A stretch of DNA of 64,000 nt. It comes from Mycobacterium sp. IS-3022. Its GTDB lineage: Bacteria; Actinomycetota; Actinomycetes; Mycobacteriales; Mycobacteriaceae. Position numbers and translations under genes: made by a program. The notes under the pieces were generated by a model that searched no databases, was not told the DNA's origin, and was given only the letters and a program-made list of their open reading frames with translations. Of this stretch, positions 48,473 through 58,550 are shown in pieces (position 1 is the first letter of the stretch; each line of letters starts with the position of its first letter). Location of the stretch: positions 248,001-312,000 of the forward strand of contig NZ_LQIN01000023.1 of the NCBI RefSeq assembly GCF_001500065.1. Reading direction: 5' to 3'.

Positions 48473-50386
48473 ATGCTTGAACAGATCCGCGGTCCCGCCG
48501 ATCTGCAGCACCTGACGCAGTCGCAACTGAGCGATTTGGCACGTGAGATCCGCGAGTTTTTGATCCACAAGGTCGCTGCGACCGGCGGACATCTCGGCCC
48601 GAACCTCGGCGTCGTTGAGCTCACGCTCGCGCTTCACCGGGTGTTCGATTCGCCGCACGACCCGATCGTCTTCGACACCGGACACCAGTCGTACGTGCAC
48701 AAGATGCTGACCGGGCGCAGCCACGAGTTCGACACGCTGCGCAAGAAGGGTGGCCTGTCCGGCTACCCGTCGCGCGAGGAGAGCGAGCACGACTGGGTGG
48801 AGTCCAGCCACGCCAGTTCGGCGCTGTCGTATGCCGACGGGCTGGCCAAGGCGTTCGAGTTGTCCGGGCACCGCAACCGGCACGTGGTCGCCGTCGTCGG
48901 CGACGGCGCCCTGACCGGCGGCATGTGCTGGGAGGCGCTGAACAACATCGCCGCCGCGCGACGGCCGGTCGTGATCGTCGTCAACGACAACGGCCGCAGT
49001 TACGCGCCGACGATCGGCGGCCTGGCCGAGCACCTGGCCGGCCTGCGGCTGCAGCCGGGCTACGAACGGGTGCTCGAAGAGGGCCGCAAGGCGGTGCGCG
49101 GCGTCCCGATCATCGGTGAGCTGTGCTACCAGGGCATGCACTCCATCAAGGCCGGCATCAAGGACGCGTTGTCGCCGCAGGTGATGTTCACCGACCTCGG
49201 GCTGAAGTACGTCGGCCCGATCGACGGCCACGACGAGCATGCGGTGGAGATCGCGCTGCGCCGGGCGCGGGGCTACAGCAGGCCCGTCATAGTGCATGTC
49301 GTCACCCGTAAGGGCATGGGCTACGCGCCCGCGGAGAACGACGAAGCCGACCAGATGCACTCGTGCGGTGTCATCGATCCCGAGACCGGGTTGGCGACGT
49401 CGGTGCCCGGCCCCGGCTGGACGTCGACGTTTTCAGAGGCGCTCGTCGGCTATGCCGCCCGGCGTCGCGACGTCGTGGCGATCACCGCGGCGATGTCCGG
49501 CCCGACGGGGCTCAGTGCGTTCCGCCAGCGCTTCCCGGACCGGTTCTTCGACGTCGGCATCGCCGAGCAGCATGCGATGACGTCGGCGGCGGGGCTGGCG
49601 ATGGGCGGGCTGCATCCGGTGGTCGCGATCTACTCGACGTTCCTCAACCGCGCGTTCGACCAGGTCATGATGGACGTGGCGCTGCACAAGCTGCCGGTGA
49701 CGATGGTGTTGGACCGCTCGGGGATCACCGGCCCCGACGGCGCCAGCCACAACGGCATGTGGGACCTGTCGATGCTGAGCATCGTGCCCGGTATCCGGGT
49801 GGCCGCACCGCGTGACGGCACCCGGTTGCGTGAGGAACTCGGCGAGGCGCTCGACATCGATGACGGTCCGACCGCCATTCGGTTCCCGAAAGGTGATGTC
49901 GGCGAAGATATTTCGGCTGTCGAACGGCGCGGCGGCGTCGACGTGCTGGGCGTGCCCGCCGACGGCCTCGCCGACGACGTGCTGTTGGTGGCGGTGGGCC
50001 CGTTCGCGTCAATGGCGTTGGCGATCGCCGAACTGCTGCGCAACCAGGGCATCGGCGTGACGGTCGTCGACCCGCGCTGGGTGCTGCCCGTGCCGGAGGC
50101 GATCGCCGGGTTGGCTCGCGACCACAAACTCGTCGTGACGCTCGAGGACAACGGCGTCAACGGCGGCGTGGGGTCGGCGGTCTCGGCGGCGCTGCGTCGC
50201 GCGGAGATCGACGTGCCGTGCCGCGATGTCGGCCTGCCGCAGAAGTTCTTCGCGCAGGCGTCGCGCAGCGAGGTGCTCGCGGAGGTCGGCTTGACCGATC
50301 GCACCGTCGCCCGCCAGATCACCGGGTGGGTCGCCGCGCAGGGCACGGCGGTCACCGAACCCGAAGTCAGCGAGCGTTTCGACTAG
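48473..50386 (+). CDS. dxs: 1-deoxy-D-xylulose-5-phosphate synthase Dxs
   Basis: Dxs joins pyruvate and glyceraldehyde-3-phosphate in the first step of the MEP isoprenoid pathway. The 637-residue enzyme has the thiamine-diphosphate motif [16 protein letters not shown] (about 144-159), the N-terminal [17 protein letters not shown] and [10 protein letters not shown], the central [17 protein letters not shown] with the key Glu, and RFPKGD in the C-terminal part. Length is normal. The mRNA is probably leaderless. Confidence 0.97.
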   Translation: MLEQIRGPADLQHLTQSQLSDLAREIREFLIHKVAATGGHLGPNLGVVELTLALHRVFDSPHDPIVFDTGHQSYVHKMLTGRSHEFDTLRKKGGLSGYPSREESEHDWVESSHASSALSYADGLAKAFELSGHRNRHVVAVVGDGALTGGMCWEALNNIAAARRPVVIVVNDNGRSYAPTIGGLAEHLAGLRLQPGYERVLEEGRKAVRGVPIIGELCYQGMHSIKAGIKDALSPQVMFTDLGLKYVGPIDGHDEHAVEIALRRARGYSRPVIVHVVTRKGMGYAPAENDEADQMHSCGVIDPETGLATSVPGPGWTSTFSEALVGYAARRRDVVAITAAMSGPTGLSAFRQRFPDRFFDVGIAEQHAMTSAAGLAMGGLHPVVAIYSTFLNRAFDQVMMDVALHKLPVTMVLDRSGITGPDGASHNGMWDLSMLSIVPGIRVAAPRDGTRLREELGEALDIDDGPTAIRFPKGDVGEDISAVERRGGVDVLGVPADGLADDVLLVAVGPFASMALAIAELLRNQGIGVTVVDPRWVLPVPEAIAGLARDHKLVVTLEDNGVNGGVGSAVSAALRRAEIDVPCRDVGLPQKFFAQASRSEVLAEVGLTDRTVARQITGWVAAQGTAVTEPEVSERFD

Positions 50387-50423
50387 TCGTTGTCAGCGCT
50401 TAGCTCGGTAGGGGGCGGGCGTC

Positions 50424-50429
50424 TAGGCT
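50424..50429 (+). promoter_or_regulatory. -10 element of the secreted lipase gene (leaderless)
   Basis: TAGGCT ends 6 nt before ATG 50436. Confidence 0.55.
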
Positions 50430-50435
50430 ATGGAA

Positions 50436-51626
50436 ATGAAATTCGCTGGGGTAGTTCGTGTTCTGACTGCCGCGTTGGTGTGTGCGGTCGCGTTGGTGGG
50501 GATGACCGGCACGGCATCGGCAGCGGCGCCGCAGTGGTCGGGTCTCGACGCACGCGCCTACGACGGTCCGATCCCGGCGCCGGGCGGTTTGATCGAGTCG
50601 GTCCCGCTCGACCCGGCTCTGTCGGTGGCCGGAGCCGATGAGGCCTATCGCATCCTGTACGCCACCATCGATCAGCATGACCGACCCGCGGTGAGTACGG
50701 CGGTCGTCTTCACTCCGAAAAGCTCTCCGGCACAGGGCGGTTGGCCCGTCGTCGCCTGGGCACACGGAACCGTCGGGCTGGGTGACGCCTGCACGCCGTC
50801 GGCACAGCCGCGCAGCGAACGCGACAACGAATACCTGACACATTGGCTGAACCAGGGCTACGTGGTGGTCGGTAGCGACTACGCGGGCCTGGGCACTCCG
50901 GGATTGATGAGCTATCTCAACAGCGTCACCACGGCCCGAGGCGTGGTGGATTCGGTGATCGCGGCGCACCAGATGGGTCTGCCGATGTCACCTAAATGGG
51001 CTGTGGTGGGTCAGTCGCAGGGCGGTGGAGCAGCCGTCGCCACCGCCCGATGGGCCACGGAGTTCAGTGCCGGTTCGGGCCTTGACTATCGCGCAGTTGT
51101 CGCCACCGGAACCCCGGCCGATGTCGAGAGCATCGTCAAGCAGGCGGGCCCGAACATGGTCGTCCCTCCGGAACTCGGTCCGGTCGCCAACGCCTACACC
51201 GCCTACATCGTGGCCGCACTGCGGGAGGCTCACCCTGAGCTCGACATCAACCGCATCCTCACTCCGGCCGGCCGCGCCGCCGCCGATCAGGCCGAAACCG
51301 TGTGTGTCGCTGAGCTGTCCGCGGCGTTGGCCGACATGACGGTGCCCGGTTTCTTCGATGAGCCTTTGGCGTCGATTCCGGGGGCTACCGCGGCCGTCGA
51401 CACGTTCATGGGAATCCCGGCGGACGGGTATGACCGGCCGATATTTCTCGGTGTCGGTCTGCTCGATCGCGATGTGCCGCCGAACCTGACGTTGCGGTTC
51501 TACGACCGGCTCACCGCCAACGGTCAAGACGTCACGTTGAAGGTTTACCCGGACGAGGACCACAGCGGCACCGTGTTGGCCTCGCTGCCGGATTCGACGC
51601 CGTTTCTGGCGCAGCAGTTCCACTGA
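50436..51626 (+). CDS. Secreted lipase/esterase (secretory lipase family)
   Basis: The 396-residue protein has a signal peptide (about 1-30, ending TASAA). The secretory-lipase pattern VVAWAHGTVGLGDACTPS, the nucleophile elbow VVGQSQGGGAAV (Ser at about 191) and the final EDHSGTVLASL with His follow. Two Cys (about 109 and 292) probably form a disulfide. It likely cleaves esters outside the membrane; the substrate is unknown. ATG 50436 was chosen for the -10 at six bases; ATG 50430 lies directly on that -10. It is absent from M. tuberculosis at this place. Confidence 0.87.
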   Translation: MKFAGVVRVLTAALVCAVALVGMTGTASAAAPQWSGLDARAYDGPIPAPGGLIESVPLDPALSVAGADEAYRILYATIDQHDRPAVSTAVVFTPKSSPAQGGWPVVAWAHGTVGLGDACTPSAQPRSERDNEYLTHWLNQGYVVVGSDYAGLGTPGLMSYLNSVTTARGVVDSVIAAHQMGLPMSPKWAVVGQSQGGGAAVATARWATEFSAGSGLDYRAVVATGTPADVESIVKQAGPNMVVPPELGPVANAYTAYIVAALREAHPELDINRILTPAGRAAADQAETVCVAELSAALADMTVPGFFDEPLASIPGATAAVDTFMGIPADGYDRPIFLGVGLLDRDVPPNLTLRFYDRLTANGQDVTLKVYPDEDHSGTVLASLPDSTPFLAQQFH

Positions 51627-51627
51627 C

Positions 51628-51633
51628 TAAGCT
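51628..51633 (+). promoter_or_regulatory. -10 element of the MEST-like hydrolase gene (leaderless)
   Basis: TAAGCT lies just after the lipase stop and ends 6 nt before ATG 51640. Confidence 0.55.
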
Positions 51634-51639
51634 GCGGTG

Positions 51640-52551
51640 ATGGATGCTGAGCTAAAGAGCTGGAAGGCCGCGGGCCGGTACTTCGATTACCTCGGCTTCG
51701 ACATCTTCTACCGCGTCGACGGCCCGCCGCTGGGTGAGGCGCCGACGCTGCTGACCATCCACGGCTATCCGTTCAACTCGTGGGACTGGTCGCTGATCTG
51801 GCCGACGCTCACCGAGCGCTTCACCGTGATCGCGCCGGACATGATCGGCCTGGGTTTCTCGGCGAAGCCGAGTGACTACCGGTACTCAGTAGGCGATCAC
51901 GCCGACATGCACGAGGCGCTGCTCGACCATCTGCGCGTCGAGAGCTGCCACGTGCTGGCCCACGACCTCGGTGACTCGGTCGGTCAGGAACTGTTGGCCC
52001 GCAGCGAGTTTGGCGAACAGGTCTACGGGTCGGTGCAGTACCAGTCGATCACCTGGCTCAACGGTGGGCTGTTCAACGAGGCGTACACGCCGCGCACCAT
52101 GCAGAAGCTGATGTCGGCAACACCGTTGGGCGGGTTGATGAGTCCGCTGCAGGGCAGCCCGCTGTCGCGGCGCCTGCTCGAGTCCACGATCAACGAGATG
52201 TTCGGCCCGAACACCAAACCGTCACGTGAGCTGATGGACCGCTTCCACCAGATCCTCGAGTACAACGACGGGAAGCGGGTGCTGCACAAGGTCGGCCGTT
52301 TCCTCGGCGACCGCTACACACATCGCAACCGCTGGGTGCGCGCGATGCGCGAAACCGCGGTGCCGATGCGCCTGATCGACGGCCCGGTCGACCCGAACTC
52401 GGGCGCCCACATGGCCCGTCGTTACGCCGAGGTGGTTCCCGATGCCGACGTCGTGATGCTTGCCGACGACATCGGTCACTGGCCGCAACTCGAAGCGTCC
52501 GCAGAAGTGTTGCGGCACTTCCTCGCCCACGTCGAGGAGGTGACCGCCTAA
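51640..52551 (+). CDS. Alpha/beta hydrolase, dehalogenase/MEST-like
   Basis: The 303-residue protein has HGYPFNSWDW and PDMIGLGFSAKP. Its nucleophile position reads LAHDLGDSVG with Asp109 instead of Ser, as in haloalkane dehalogenases, epoxide hydrolases and MEST-like proteins. DGPVDPNSG (acid) and DDIGHWPQLE (His) complete the triad. It is cytosolic; the substrate is unknown. ATG 51640 is chosen for its TAAGCT -10; GTG 51637 is an alternative. The stop overlaps the convergent RNase D-like gene by four bases. Confidence 0.87.
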   Translation: MDAELKSWKAAGRYFDYLGFDIFYRVDGPPLGEAPTLLTIHGYPFNSWDWSLIWPTLTERFTVIAPDMIGLGFSAKPSDYRYSVGDHADMHEALLDHLRVESCHVLAHDLGDSVGQELLARSEFGEQVYGSVQYQSITWLNGGLFNEAYTPRTMQKLMSATPLGGLMSPLQGSPLSRRLLESTINEMFGPNTKPSRELMDRFHQILEYNDGKRVLHKVGRFLGDRYTHRNRWVRAMRETAVPMRLIDGPVDPNSGAHMARRYAEVVPDADVVMLADDIGHWPQLEASAEVLRHFLAHVEEVTA

Positions 52552-53822
52552 CTCGGCTCGCCGGGGGTCGGCGTGCGCGCCAAAGCGTCGGCCAGCACCG
52601 GCACGGTCAAGTCGCGTTGCCACGGTCGGGCGCCGGCGTCCCGCAGGAACCGCTCGACCACCGCGGGCGTGTCCTGGACGGGCTCCCAGTCCCAGCACAA
52701 CCGGCGCACGATGTCGGGGGAGAGCAGGTTCTCCGCCGGCACCGAAACCCGCTGCGACACCTCGGATATGGCGGCACGCGCCACCTCCAATCGGGCGGCG
52801 GCTTCGGGTTTGCGCCTGACCCACCGGGATGCGGGCGGCGGCCCGTTCGAGGGCTCCTGCGACGACGGCGGGTCCTGCGTGGTGCGTGCCCGCGCGAGCG
52901 CGTCCAGCCACACCTTGGCGCTGCGGCGCTGCCGGTTTCCGCCGAACACCGGGAGCGCGGTCAGCTTCTCGATGGTGTCGGGATCGGCGGTGGCGGCGTT
53001 GATGATCGCCGAGTCGGGCAGGATGCGGCCGGGCGCGATGTCGCGGCGCTGGGCGATATGGTCGCGGGTGGTCCACAGTTCGCGCACCGCGGCAAGGGCC
53101 CGCGTGTCGCGGACCTTGTGGATGCCCGATGTGCGCCGCCAGCGGTCGCGGCGTGTGGGCGCCGCCTCGAAGTTTCGCAGGTGTTCGAATTCCTGTGCTG
53201 CCCAGTCGGTTTTGCCCTGCTCTTCGAGCACCGCCGCGATCGCGTCACGCAGGTCGATCAGCACCTCGACATCCAGCGCCGCATAGTTGAGCCACTCGTC
53301 GGGCAACGGTCGCCGGGACCAGTCGGCGGCGCCGTGCCCCTTCATGAGTTGCAGGCCCAGCAGGCGCTGCACCATTGCGGCGAGGTTGACCTTCTCGAAG
53401 CCGGCCAGTCTGCCGGCCAGCTCGGTGTCGTACACGGTGACCGGCCGGATGCCGAGTTCGGCCAGGCACGGCAGATCCTGGTCGGCGGCGTGCAGCACCC
53501 ACTCGTCGCTGGCCAGCACCTCGGCCACCGGCGCCAAGGTCTCGACCGGATCGGCGCCGTGGCTCACCGGGTCGATCAACACGGTGCCCGCGCCGTCGCG
53601 CCGGATCTGCACGAGGTAGGCGCGGTTGGAGTAACGGAATCCGGATGCGCGTTCGGCGTCCACCGCAAACGGCCCGCGGCCGGACGCCAGAAGGTCGGCG
53701 GCCCTGCGGATTTCGCTGACGCTGCTCGACAGTGGGGGTACTCCGCCGTGCGGTGTCAGCAGCGGCGTGGCTTCCGGCTCGGCGTGTTCGGCCCCAGATG
53801 CCTCCGATGAAGCCTTGGTCAT
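52548..53822 (-). CDS. Ribonuclease D family protein (Rv2681-like)
   Basis: This 424-residue 3'-5' exonuclease has the DEDD residues (FAVDAERASGFRYSN; HAADQDLPCLAELG; LNYAALDVEVLIDLRD) in the N-terminal domain (about 35-220). One or two HRDC domains follow in the C-terminal half (RDTRALAAVRELWTTRDHIAQRRDIAPGRIL). It probably matures structured RNAs. ATG 53822 lies two bases after the DUF3000 stop. Confidence 0.92.
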   Translation of the reverse strand: MTKASSEASGAEHAEPEATPLLTPHGGVPPLSSSVSEIRRAADLLASGRGPFAVDAERASGFRYSNRAYLVQIRRDGAGTVLIDPVSHGADPVETLAPVAEVLASDEWVLHAADQDLPCLAELGIRPVTVYDTELAGRLAGFEKVNLAAMVQRLLGLQLMKGHGAADWSRRPLPDEWLNYAALDVEVLIDLRDAIAAVLEEQGKTDWAAQEFEHLRNFEAAPTRRDRWRRTSGIHKVRDTRALAAVRELWTTRDHIAQRRDIAPGRILPDSAIINAATADPDTIEKLTALPVFGGNRQRRSAKVWLDALARARTTQDPPSSQEPSNGPPPASRWVRRKPEAAARLEVARAAISEVSQRVSVPAENLLSPDIVRRLCWDWEPVQDTPAVVERFLRDAGARPWQRDLTVPVLADALARTPTPGEPS

Positions 53823-53824
53823 CG

Positions 53825-54406
53825 TCAAGCGCGGGTACGTGAGCCCAGGTCGGTGACGCCTTGAGGAGGCAGACCGGCCGCGTGCTCGAGCACCTCGCAG
53901 AACGCCTCGACATGCGGCCCCAGCTCGAGCGTCGTCGCCGTCCACGAGGCTCGCAGTTCGAGCTGATGAGCCCGCGGCGGGCCGGAGATGTCGCCGTAGC
54001 GCACCGATGTGGTGGCGGTGACGGTACCGCCCAGCGCGGTGACGTGTTCGGCCCGTTCCTCGAGGGCGTCGACGAGCCAGCTCCACGCCACTTCGGGTAA
54101 CAGCGGATCGACCGCCTCGCTGGGGTCCAGGTCGGCCTGGATGTAGGCGACCAGCCGCATGGTGCCGTCCCACGCCTCTGCGCCTTCGGGGTCGTGCAGC
54201 AGAATCAGCCGACCGAACGCATCGCCCTCCGAGCGCTCCGGGACGATCACGGTCTCGGGATGTCGGACCTCGGCGCCCAACGCATAGCTGAACGGCGCCA
54301 GCCGCTGCGGCGGGCGGATCGGGCCGAGCTCGATCTCCGGTCGGACGGTGGTGGCAGTCATTGCCGCCACCGCTTCGCGGAACTGAGCCGGTTCGGCGGT
54401 GGTCAC
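53825..54406 (-). CDS. DUF3000 domain protein (Rv2680-like)
   Basis: The 193-residue actinobacterial protein begins VVTTAEPAQFREAVAAM. It has RPEIELGPIRPPQRLAPFSYALGAEV, LPEVAWSWLVDALEER, the TSVRYGDISGPP segment, and WTATTLELGPHVEAFCEVLEHAAGLPP. The function is unknown. GTG 54406 is chosen because TAGCGT ends eight bases upstream. It is coupled to the RNase D gene and divergent from hemE, as in M. tuberculosis. Confidence 0.87.
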   Translation of the reverse strand: MTTAEPAQFREAVAAMTATTVRPEIELGPIRPPQRLAPFSYALGAEVRHPETVIVPERSEGDAFGRLILLHDPEGAEAWDGTMRLVAYIQADLDPSEAVDPLLPEVAWSWLVDALEERAEHVTALGGTVTATTSVRYGDISGPPRAHQLELRASWTATTLELGPHVEAFCEVLEHAAGLPPQGVTDLGSRTRA

Positions 54407-54414
54407 GACGATCC

Positions 54415-54420
54415 ACGCTA
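54415..54420 (-). promoter_or_regulatory. -10 element of the DUF3000 gene (leaderless)
   Basis: TAGCGT on the minus strand ends 8 nt before GTG 54406. Confidence 0.55.
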
Positions 54421-54526
54421 GCTGATCTGAGCTGGTCTGTGCGCATGGCGCGCCGATTCGGCCGGGCATCGGTCCGCCTCGAGGCGAGGACGGTCATCGC
54501 CGGTCCGCATGGCAGCATTGAAACCG

Positions 54527-55591
54527 ATGAACATCCGCCGTGAGCTGCCCGAGTCGCCGTATCTGGCCGCCGCGAGCGGCCGCAAACCCAGTCGTGTGCC
54601 GGTGTGGTTCATGCGGCAGGCCGGCCGGTCGCTGCCGGAGTACCGCGCGCTGCGGGCGAAGAACACGATGATGCAGGCCTGCTTCGACGCCGGGCTGATC
54701 ACCGAGATCACGCTGCAGCCGGTCCGCAGGCACGGGGTCGACGCCGCGATCCTGTTCTCCGACATCGTCGTGCCGCTGCGGGCTTCCGGCATCGACCTCG
54801 ACATCGTGCCCGACGTCGGCCCGGTGATCGATCATCCGATCCGGGCCGCCGCCGACGTCGCTACCCTCAGGCCGCTGGAGCCGCAGCAGGTCGCGCCGGT
54901 CGCCGAGGCCGTCGAAATGCTGGTGTCCGAGCTCGGCGACGTGCCGTTGATCGGGTTCGCCGGCGCGCCGTTCACGCTGGCGTCCTATCTGGTCGAAGGC
55001 GGTCCGAGCCGCAACCACGAGCGCACCAAGGCGATGATGCTGGGCGAACCCGACACCTGGCATGCATTGATGACCGCGCTGACCGACGTCACGATCGCGT
55101 TTCTGCAGGTGCAGGTGAACGCCGGGGTCGACGCGATCCAGGTGTTCGACTCGTGGGCGGGCACCCTGTCGCTGGCCGATTACCGCAGCTACGTGCTGCC
55201 GCACAGCACCCGGGTGTTCGCCGCGTTGGCCGGCGCCGGGGTGCCGATGACGCACTTCGGGGTGGGCACCGCCGAACTGCTGGGCGCGATGTCGCAGGCG
55301 GCCTCCGGCCACGGTGCCCCGGCCGTCGTAGGGGTCGACTGGCGCACGTCGCTGCCCGACGCCGCCGCCCGAGTAGTGCCCGGGACGGCATTGCAGGGCA
55401 ACCTCGACCCGGTGGTGTTGCTGGCGGGCTGGCCTGTCGCAGAACGCGCAGCACGTGCCGTTGTCGACGACGGCAGGCGCGCTGTCGACGCCGGCGCGGC
55501 CGGCCATGTGTTCAACCTGGGCCACGGCGTGCTGCCCGCCACCGATCCGGGGATGATCACCGATGTCGTGGCGCTGGTGCATTCGTTGTGA
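54527..55591 (+). CDS. hemE: Uroporphyrinogen decarboxylase HemE
   Basis: HemE makes coproporphyrinogen III from uroporphyrinogen III. The 354-residue enzyme has the N-terminal [28 protein letters not shown] with the key Asp, [26 protein letters not shown] and [12 protein letters not shown] 54527 gives the family N-terminus; ATG 54509 would add six residues. No ribosome-binding site is visible. It overlaps hemY by four bases. Confidence 0.97.
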   Translation: MNIRRELPESPYLAAASGRKPSRVPVWFMRQAGRSLPEYRALRAKNTMMQACFDAGLITEITLQPVRRHGVDAAILFSDIVVPLRASGIDLDIVPDVGPVIDHPIRAAADVATLRPLEPQQVAPVAEAVEMLVSELGDVPLIGFAGAPFTLASYLVEGGPSRNHERTKAMMLGEPDTWHALMTALTDVTIAFLQVQVNAGVDAIQVFDSWAGTLSLADYRSYVLPHSTRVFAALAGAGVPMTHFGVGTAELLGAMSQAASGHGAPAVVGVDWRTSLPDAAARVVPGTALQGNLDPVVLLAGWPVAERAARAVVDDGRRAVDAGAAGHVFNLGHGVLPATDPGMITDVVALVHSL

Positions 55592-56943
55592 CGGCGTCGT
55601 ACTGCGTTGTCGGCGGCGGCATTTCGGGTCTTGTCGCCGCCTATCGACTGCGCGTGGCGGCGGGACCGGACGCAACGATCACGCTGTTGGACCCCGCGGA
55701 CCGGTTGGGCGGCGTACTGCGCACCGAACGGGTCGGCGGCCAGCCGATGGACGTGGGCGCCGAGGCGTTCGTCGCGCGGCGACCGGAAGTCCCCGCGTTG
55801 CTGGCCGAGCTCGGGTTGGCCGACCGTCAGGTCGGCACGACCGGTGCGCGCCCGCTGATCTACAGCCAGGCCCGCCTGCATCCATTGCCGGTGGGAACGC
55901 TGCAGGGGATACCGGCGCAGGCGTCGGCGCTGGCCGGGCTGGTCGACGACGCGACGCTCGCGCGCATACACGCCGAACGCCACCGGCCGTTCTCCTGGCG
56001 CCCCGGCGCCGACCCGTCCGTCGCCGAACTGATCGGCGACCGGTTCGGTGAGCAGGTGGTGACCCGATCGGTGGAGCCGCTGCTGGCCGGGGTCTATGCC
56101 GGTTCCGCGGCGACGATCGGGGTGCGGGCGGCAGTTCCGGCACTGACCGCCGTACTGGACCGCGGCGCGCGCAGCCTGACCGACGCCGTGCGGGAGGCGC
56201 TGCCTCCGGCGGCGTCGGGGTCGGTCTTCGGCGCGGTCGACGGCGGCTACACGGTGCTGGTCGAGGAGCTCGCCCGCCGCGCAGGGTTGCGTTGGCTGCA
56301 GGTGACCGCCGAGAGCCTGCACCGAGCGCCGCACGGTTGGGAAGTGGTCGACGACGAGGGTGCCCGCCATCGCGCGGACGCGCTGGTGCTGGCCGTGCCG
56401 GCACCGCGGTTGGCGCAGCTCATCGCCGACGTGGCGCCGCGTGCCGCCGCCGCGGCGCGACGCATCCCGGTGGCCTCGACGGCGCTGGTGGCGTTGGCGC
56501 TGCCGGGCGGGACGCCGCTGCCGCAGCAGTCGGGAGTGCTGGTGGCCAGCGGTGAACGCCTGCGGTCGAAAGCGGTGACGTTGTCGTCGCGCAAGTGGGG
56601 TCCGCGCGGCAACGTCGAGTTGGTGCGGTTGTCGTTCGGCCGATTCGGCGATGACCTGGCCCGCAGCGCCGGCGACGAGGACCTGCTCACCTGGTCTGCG
56701 CAGGATCTGGCGACGCTGTTCGGGGTGAGGACGGAGCCGGTCGACTGTCACGTGCAGCGGTGGATCGACGCGATGCCGCAGTACGGGCCCGGCCACGGTC
56801 AGCTGGTGGCGGAGTTGCGGGCAGGGCTGCCGCCGACGATCGCGGTGGCGGGCGGATTCTTGGACGGCATCGGCGTGCCCGCGTGTGTGTCGGCGGCGAC
56901 CAGGGCGGCGGCGTCGCTGGTCACTCCGCGCGTGGCACGATAG
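55588..56943 (+). CDS. hemY: Coproporphyrinogen III/protoporphyrinogen oxidase HemY
   Basis: This 451-residue FAD enzyme oxidises the porphyrinogen ring; in actinobacteria it acts on coproporphyrinogen III. It has the FAD motif [15 protein letters not shown] (about 6-20), the following [13 protein letters not shown], and the C-terminal FAD-binding [20 protein letters not shown]. The GTG start (VTASYCVVG) overlaps the hemE stop. Confidence 0.95.
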   Translation: MTASYCVVGGGISGLVAAYRLRVAAGPDATITLLDPADRLGGVLRTERVGGQPMDVGAEAFVARRPEVPALLAELGLADRQVGTTGARPLIYSQARLHPLPVGTLQGIPAQASALAGLVDDATLARIHAERHRPFSWRPGADPSVAELIGDRFGEQVVTRSVEPLLAGVYAGSAATIGVRAAVPALTAVLDRGARSLTDAVREALPPAASGSVFGAVDGGYTVLVEELARRAGLRWLQVTAESLHRAPHGWEVVDDEGARHRADALVLAVPAPRLAQLIADVAPRAAAAARRIPVASTALVALALPGGTPLPQQSGVLVASGERLRSKAVTLSSRKWGPRGNVELVRLSFGRFGDDLARSAGDEDLLTWSAQDLATLFGVRTEPVDCHVQRWIDAMPQYGPGHGQLVAELRAGLPPTIAVAGGFLDGIGVPACVSAATRAAASLVTPRVAR

Positions 56944-56947
56944 GGCT

Positions 56948-57643
56948 ATGGCCAAACTCGACTACGACACGCTCAACTCCACCATCCGCTACCTGATGTT
57001 TTCGGTGTTCTCGGTGCGGCCGGGCGAGCTGGGCGAGGAGCGCGCAGCGGTCGTCGACGAGACCGCGACCTTCCTCAAGCAGCAGGAGGAACGCGGCGTG
57101 GTCGTGCGTGGCCTGTATGACATCGCGGGCATGCGCGCCGACGCGGACTTCATGATGTGGACGCACGCGGACAACGTCGAGGCGCTCCAGGCCACCTACG
57201 CGGACTTCCGTCGCACCACGACATTGGGGCGCGCGAGCGAACCGGTGTGGAGCAGCGTCGCGCTGCACCGGCCGGCGGAGTTCAACAAGAGCCATATCCC
57301 GGCGTTCCTGGCCGGCGAGGAGCCCGGCAATTACATCTGCGTGTATCCGTTCGTCCGGTCCTACGAGTGGTATCTGCTGCCCGACGAGGAGCGGCGCCGC
57401 ATGCTCTCTGAGCACGGCATGGCGGCGCGGGGGTACAAGGATGTCCGGGCCAACACGGTGCCGGCGTTCGCGCTCGGCGACTACGAGTGGATCCTGGCGT
57501 TCGAGGCGCCGGAGCTGTACCGGATCGTCGACTTGATGCGTGACCTGCGCGCCACTGACGCACGACGGCATACCCGTGAGGAGACGCCGTTCTTCACGGG
57601 CCCGAGGGTGGGTGCCGAGCAGTTGATCGAACGGCTGCCGTAA
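56948..57643 (+). CDS. chdC: Coproheme decarboxylase ChdC (HemQ)
   Basis: ChdC makes heme b from coproheme with peroxide. The 231-residue protein has the chlorite-dismutase-like fold. The Tyr in [14 protein letters not shown] (Tyr133, the presumed catalytic residue) and His156 in MLSEHG (presumed heme ligand) are present. The start is ATG 56948, four bases after hemY. hemE, hemY and chdC together form most of a coproporphyrin-dependent heme route. Confidence 0.95.
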   Translation: MAKLDYDTLNSTIRYLMFSVFSVRPGELGEERAAVVDETATFLKQQEERGVVVRGLYDIAGMRADADFMMWTHADNVEALQATYADFRRTTTLGRASEPVWSSVALHRPAEFNKSHIPAFLAGEEPGNYICVYPFVRSYEWYLLPDEERRRMLSEHGMAARGYKDVRANTVPAFALGDYEWILAFEAPELYRIVDLMRDLRATDARRHTREETPFFTGPRVGAEQLIERLP

Positions 57644-57682
57644 AAGCCCACACCGGCGGTTGCGCTCGTTCATCATGGGTCG

Positions 57683-57994
57683 ATGAGGACGAAGGCTCTG
57701 GTTGCCGCAACGATGTCGATTGCTGCGCTGGTCGCGGCACCCAGCGGCTTCGCGCAGTCACCGGACAGCGAGCGATGCGCTCCGCGGTTCGGTCAGGTCA
57801 TCGACATCACCGCCGGCGACATCGACTGCATCACCGCATCGGATTACGCCGTTCAGTACGACCTCAACGGCGACAAGTACCAGGTCATCGGCCCGTTCAC
57901 CTGCTACTCCGGTAACGCGATGACCGCGCCGCTGCTGTTCCAATGTGTCGCCGACACCGAAGACCGCGCCGAGTTCGCCGTCTACCCGGCGTAG
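57683..57994 (+). CDS. Small secreted protein of unknown function
   Basis: This 103-residue protein has a signal peptide (about 1-24, ending SGFAQ). The mature chain of about 78 residues has four Cys (ERCAPRF, DCITA, FTCYS, QCVAD) that may form two disulfides. No known family is recognised. CATCAT ends six bases before the ATG, so it may be leaderless. Confidence 0.75.
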   Translation: MRTKALVAATMSIAALVAAPSGFAQSPDSERCAPRFGQVIDITAGDIDCITASDYAVQYDLNGDKYQVIGPFTCYSGNAMTAPLLFQCVADTEDRAEFAVYPA

Positions 57995-58010
57995 CGTTTG
58001 TGCGTCGAAC

Positions 58011-58056
58011 GTGCGGCTACTGCGAATTTCCGCTCGGATTTTCGCAGTGAGCGCAC
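58011..58056. repeat. Long imperfect palindrome between convergent genes
   Basis: GTGCG (58011-58015) pairs with CGCAC (58052-58056) and ACTGCGAA (58019-58026) with TTCGCAGT (58041-58048). An inner CC/GG pair closes a GCTC loop. It probably acts as a terminator and, in style, resembles dispersed mycobacterial intergenic palindromes. Confidence 0.6.
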
Positions 58057-58065
58057 GCTCGGCGA

Positions 58066-58479
58066 TCAGGAATTGGGCTTCAGGCGCAGTGATACCGAGT
58101 TGATGCAGTAGCGCTGGTCGGTCGGCGTCGGATATCCCTCGCCTTCGAAGACGTGCCCGAGATGGCTGTGGCAGTTGGCGCAGATGACCTCGACGCGCCG
58201 CATGCCCAGCGAGTCGTCCGGTCGCAGGATGACGGCGTCGGAGTCGGCGGGATCGAAGAACGACGGCCACCCGCAGTGCGATTCGAATTTCTCGGTGCTG
58301 CGGAACAGTTCGGCGCCGCAGGCACGGCACTCGTAGACGCCTTCGGTCTTGGTGTCGGTGTACTCACCGGTGAACGGGCGCTCGGTGCCGGCCTCGCGCA
58401 GAACGTGGAATTCCTCGGGAGTCAGCTTCTTGCGCCACTCGTCGTCGGTCAGCTGAAGTTTGGGAGCCGGTGTGGTCAT
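58066..58479 (-). CDS. msrB: Peptide-methionine (R)-S-oxide reductase MsrB
   Basis: MsrB repairs oxidised methionine (R form). The 137-residue protein has catalytic Cys125 in RYCINS, Zn ligands Cys51/Cys54 (CRACG) and Cys100/Cys103 (CANC), the SHCGWPSFFDP motif with Cys69, and GHVFEGEGYPTPT. It is complete. It converges with the small secreted gene and its hairpin. Confidence 0.97.
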   Translation of the reverse strand: MTTPAPKLQLTDDEWRKKLTPEEFHVLREAGTERPFTGEYTDTKTEGVYECRACGAELFRSTEKFESHCGWPSFFDPADSDAVILRPDDSLGMRRVEVICANCHSHLGHVFEGEGYPTPTDQRYCINSVSLRLKPNS

Positions 58480-58550
58480 GCCTCCACGCTAGCGATTTTT
58501 CTGGGCGACGCGCTTGTACCTCGACGTCGAAATCGCCGCCAGGGCTGGCG

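Noticed and set aside
58011-58056. CRISPR repeat or attachment site
   Set aside because: Single copy with no direct repeats or integrase near; the structure is an inverted repeat.
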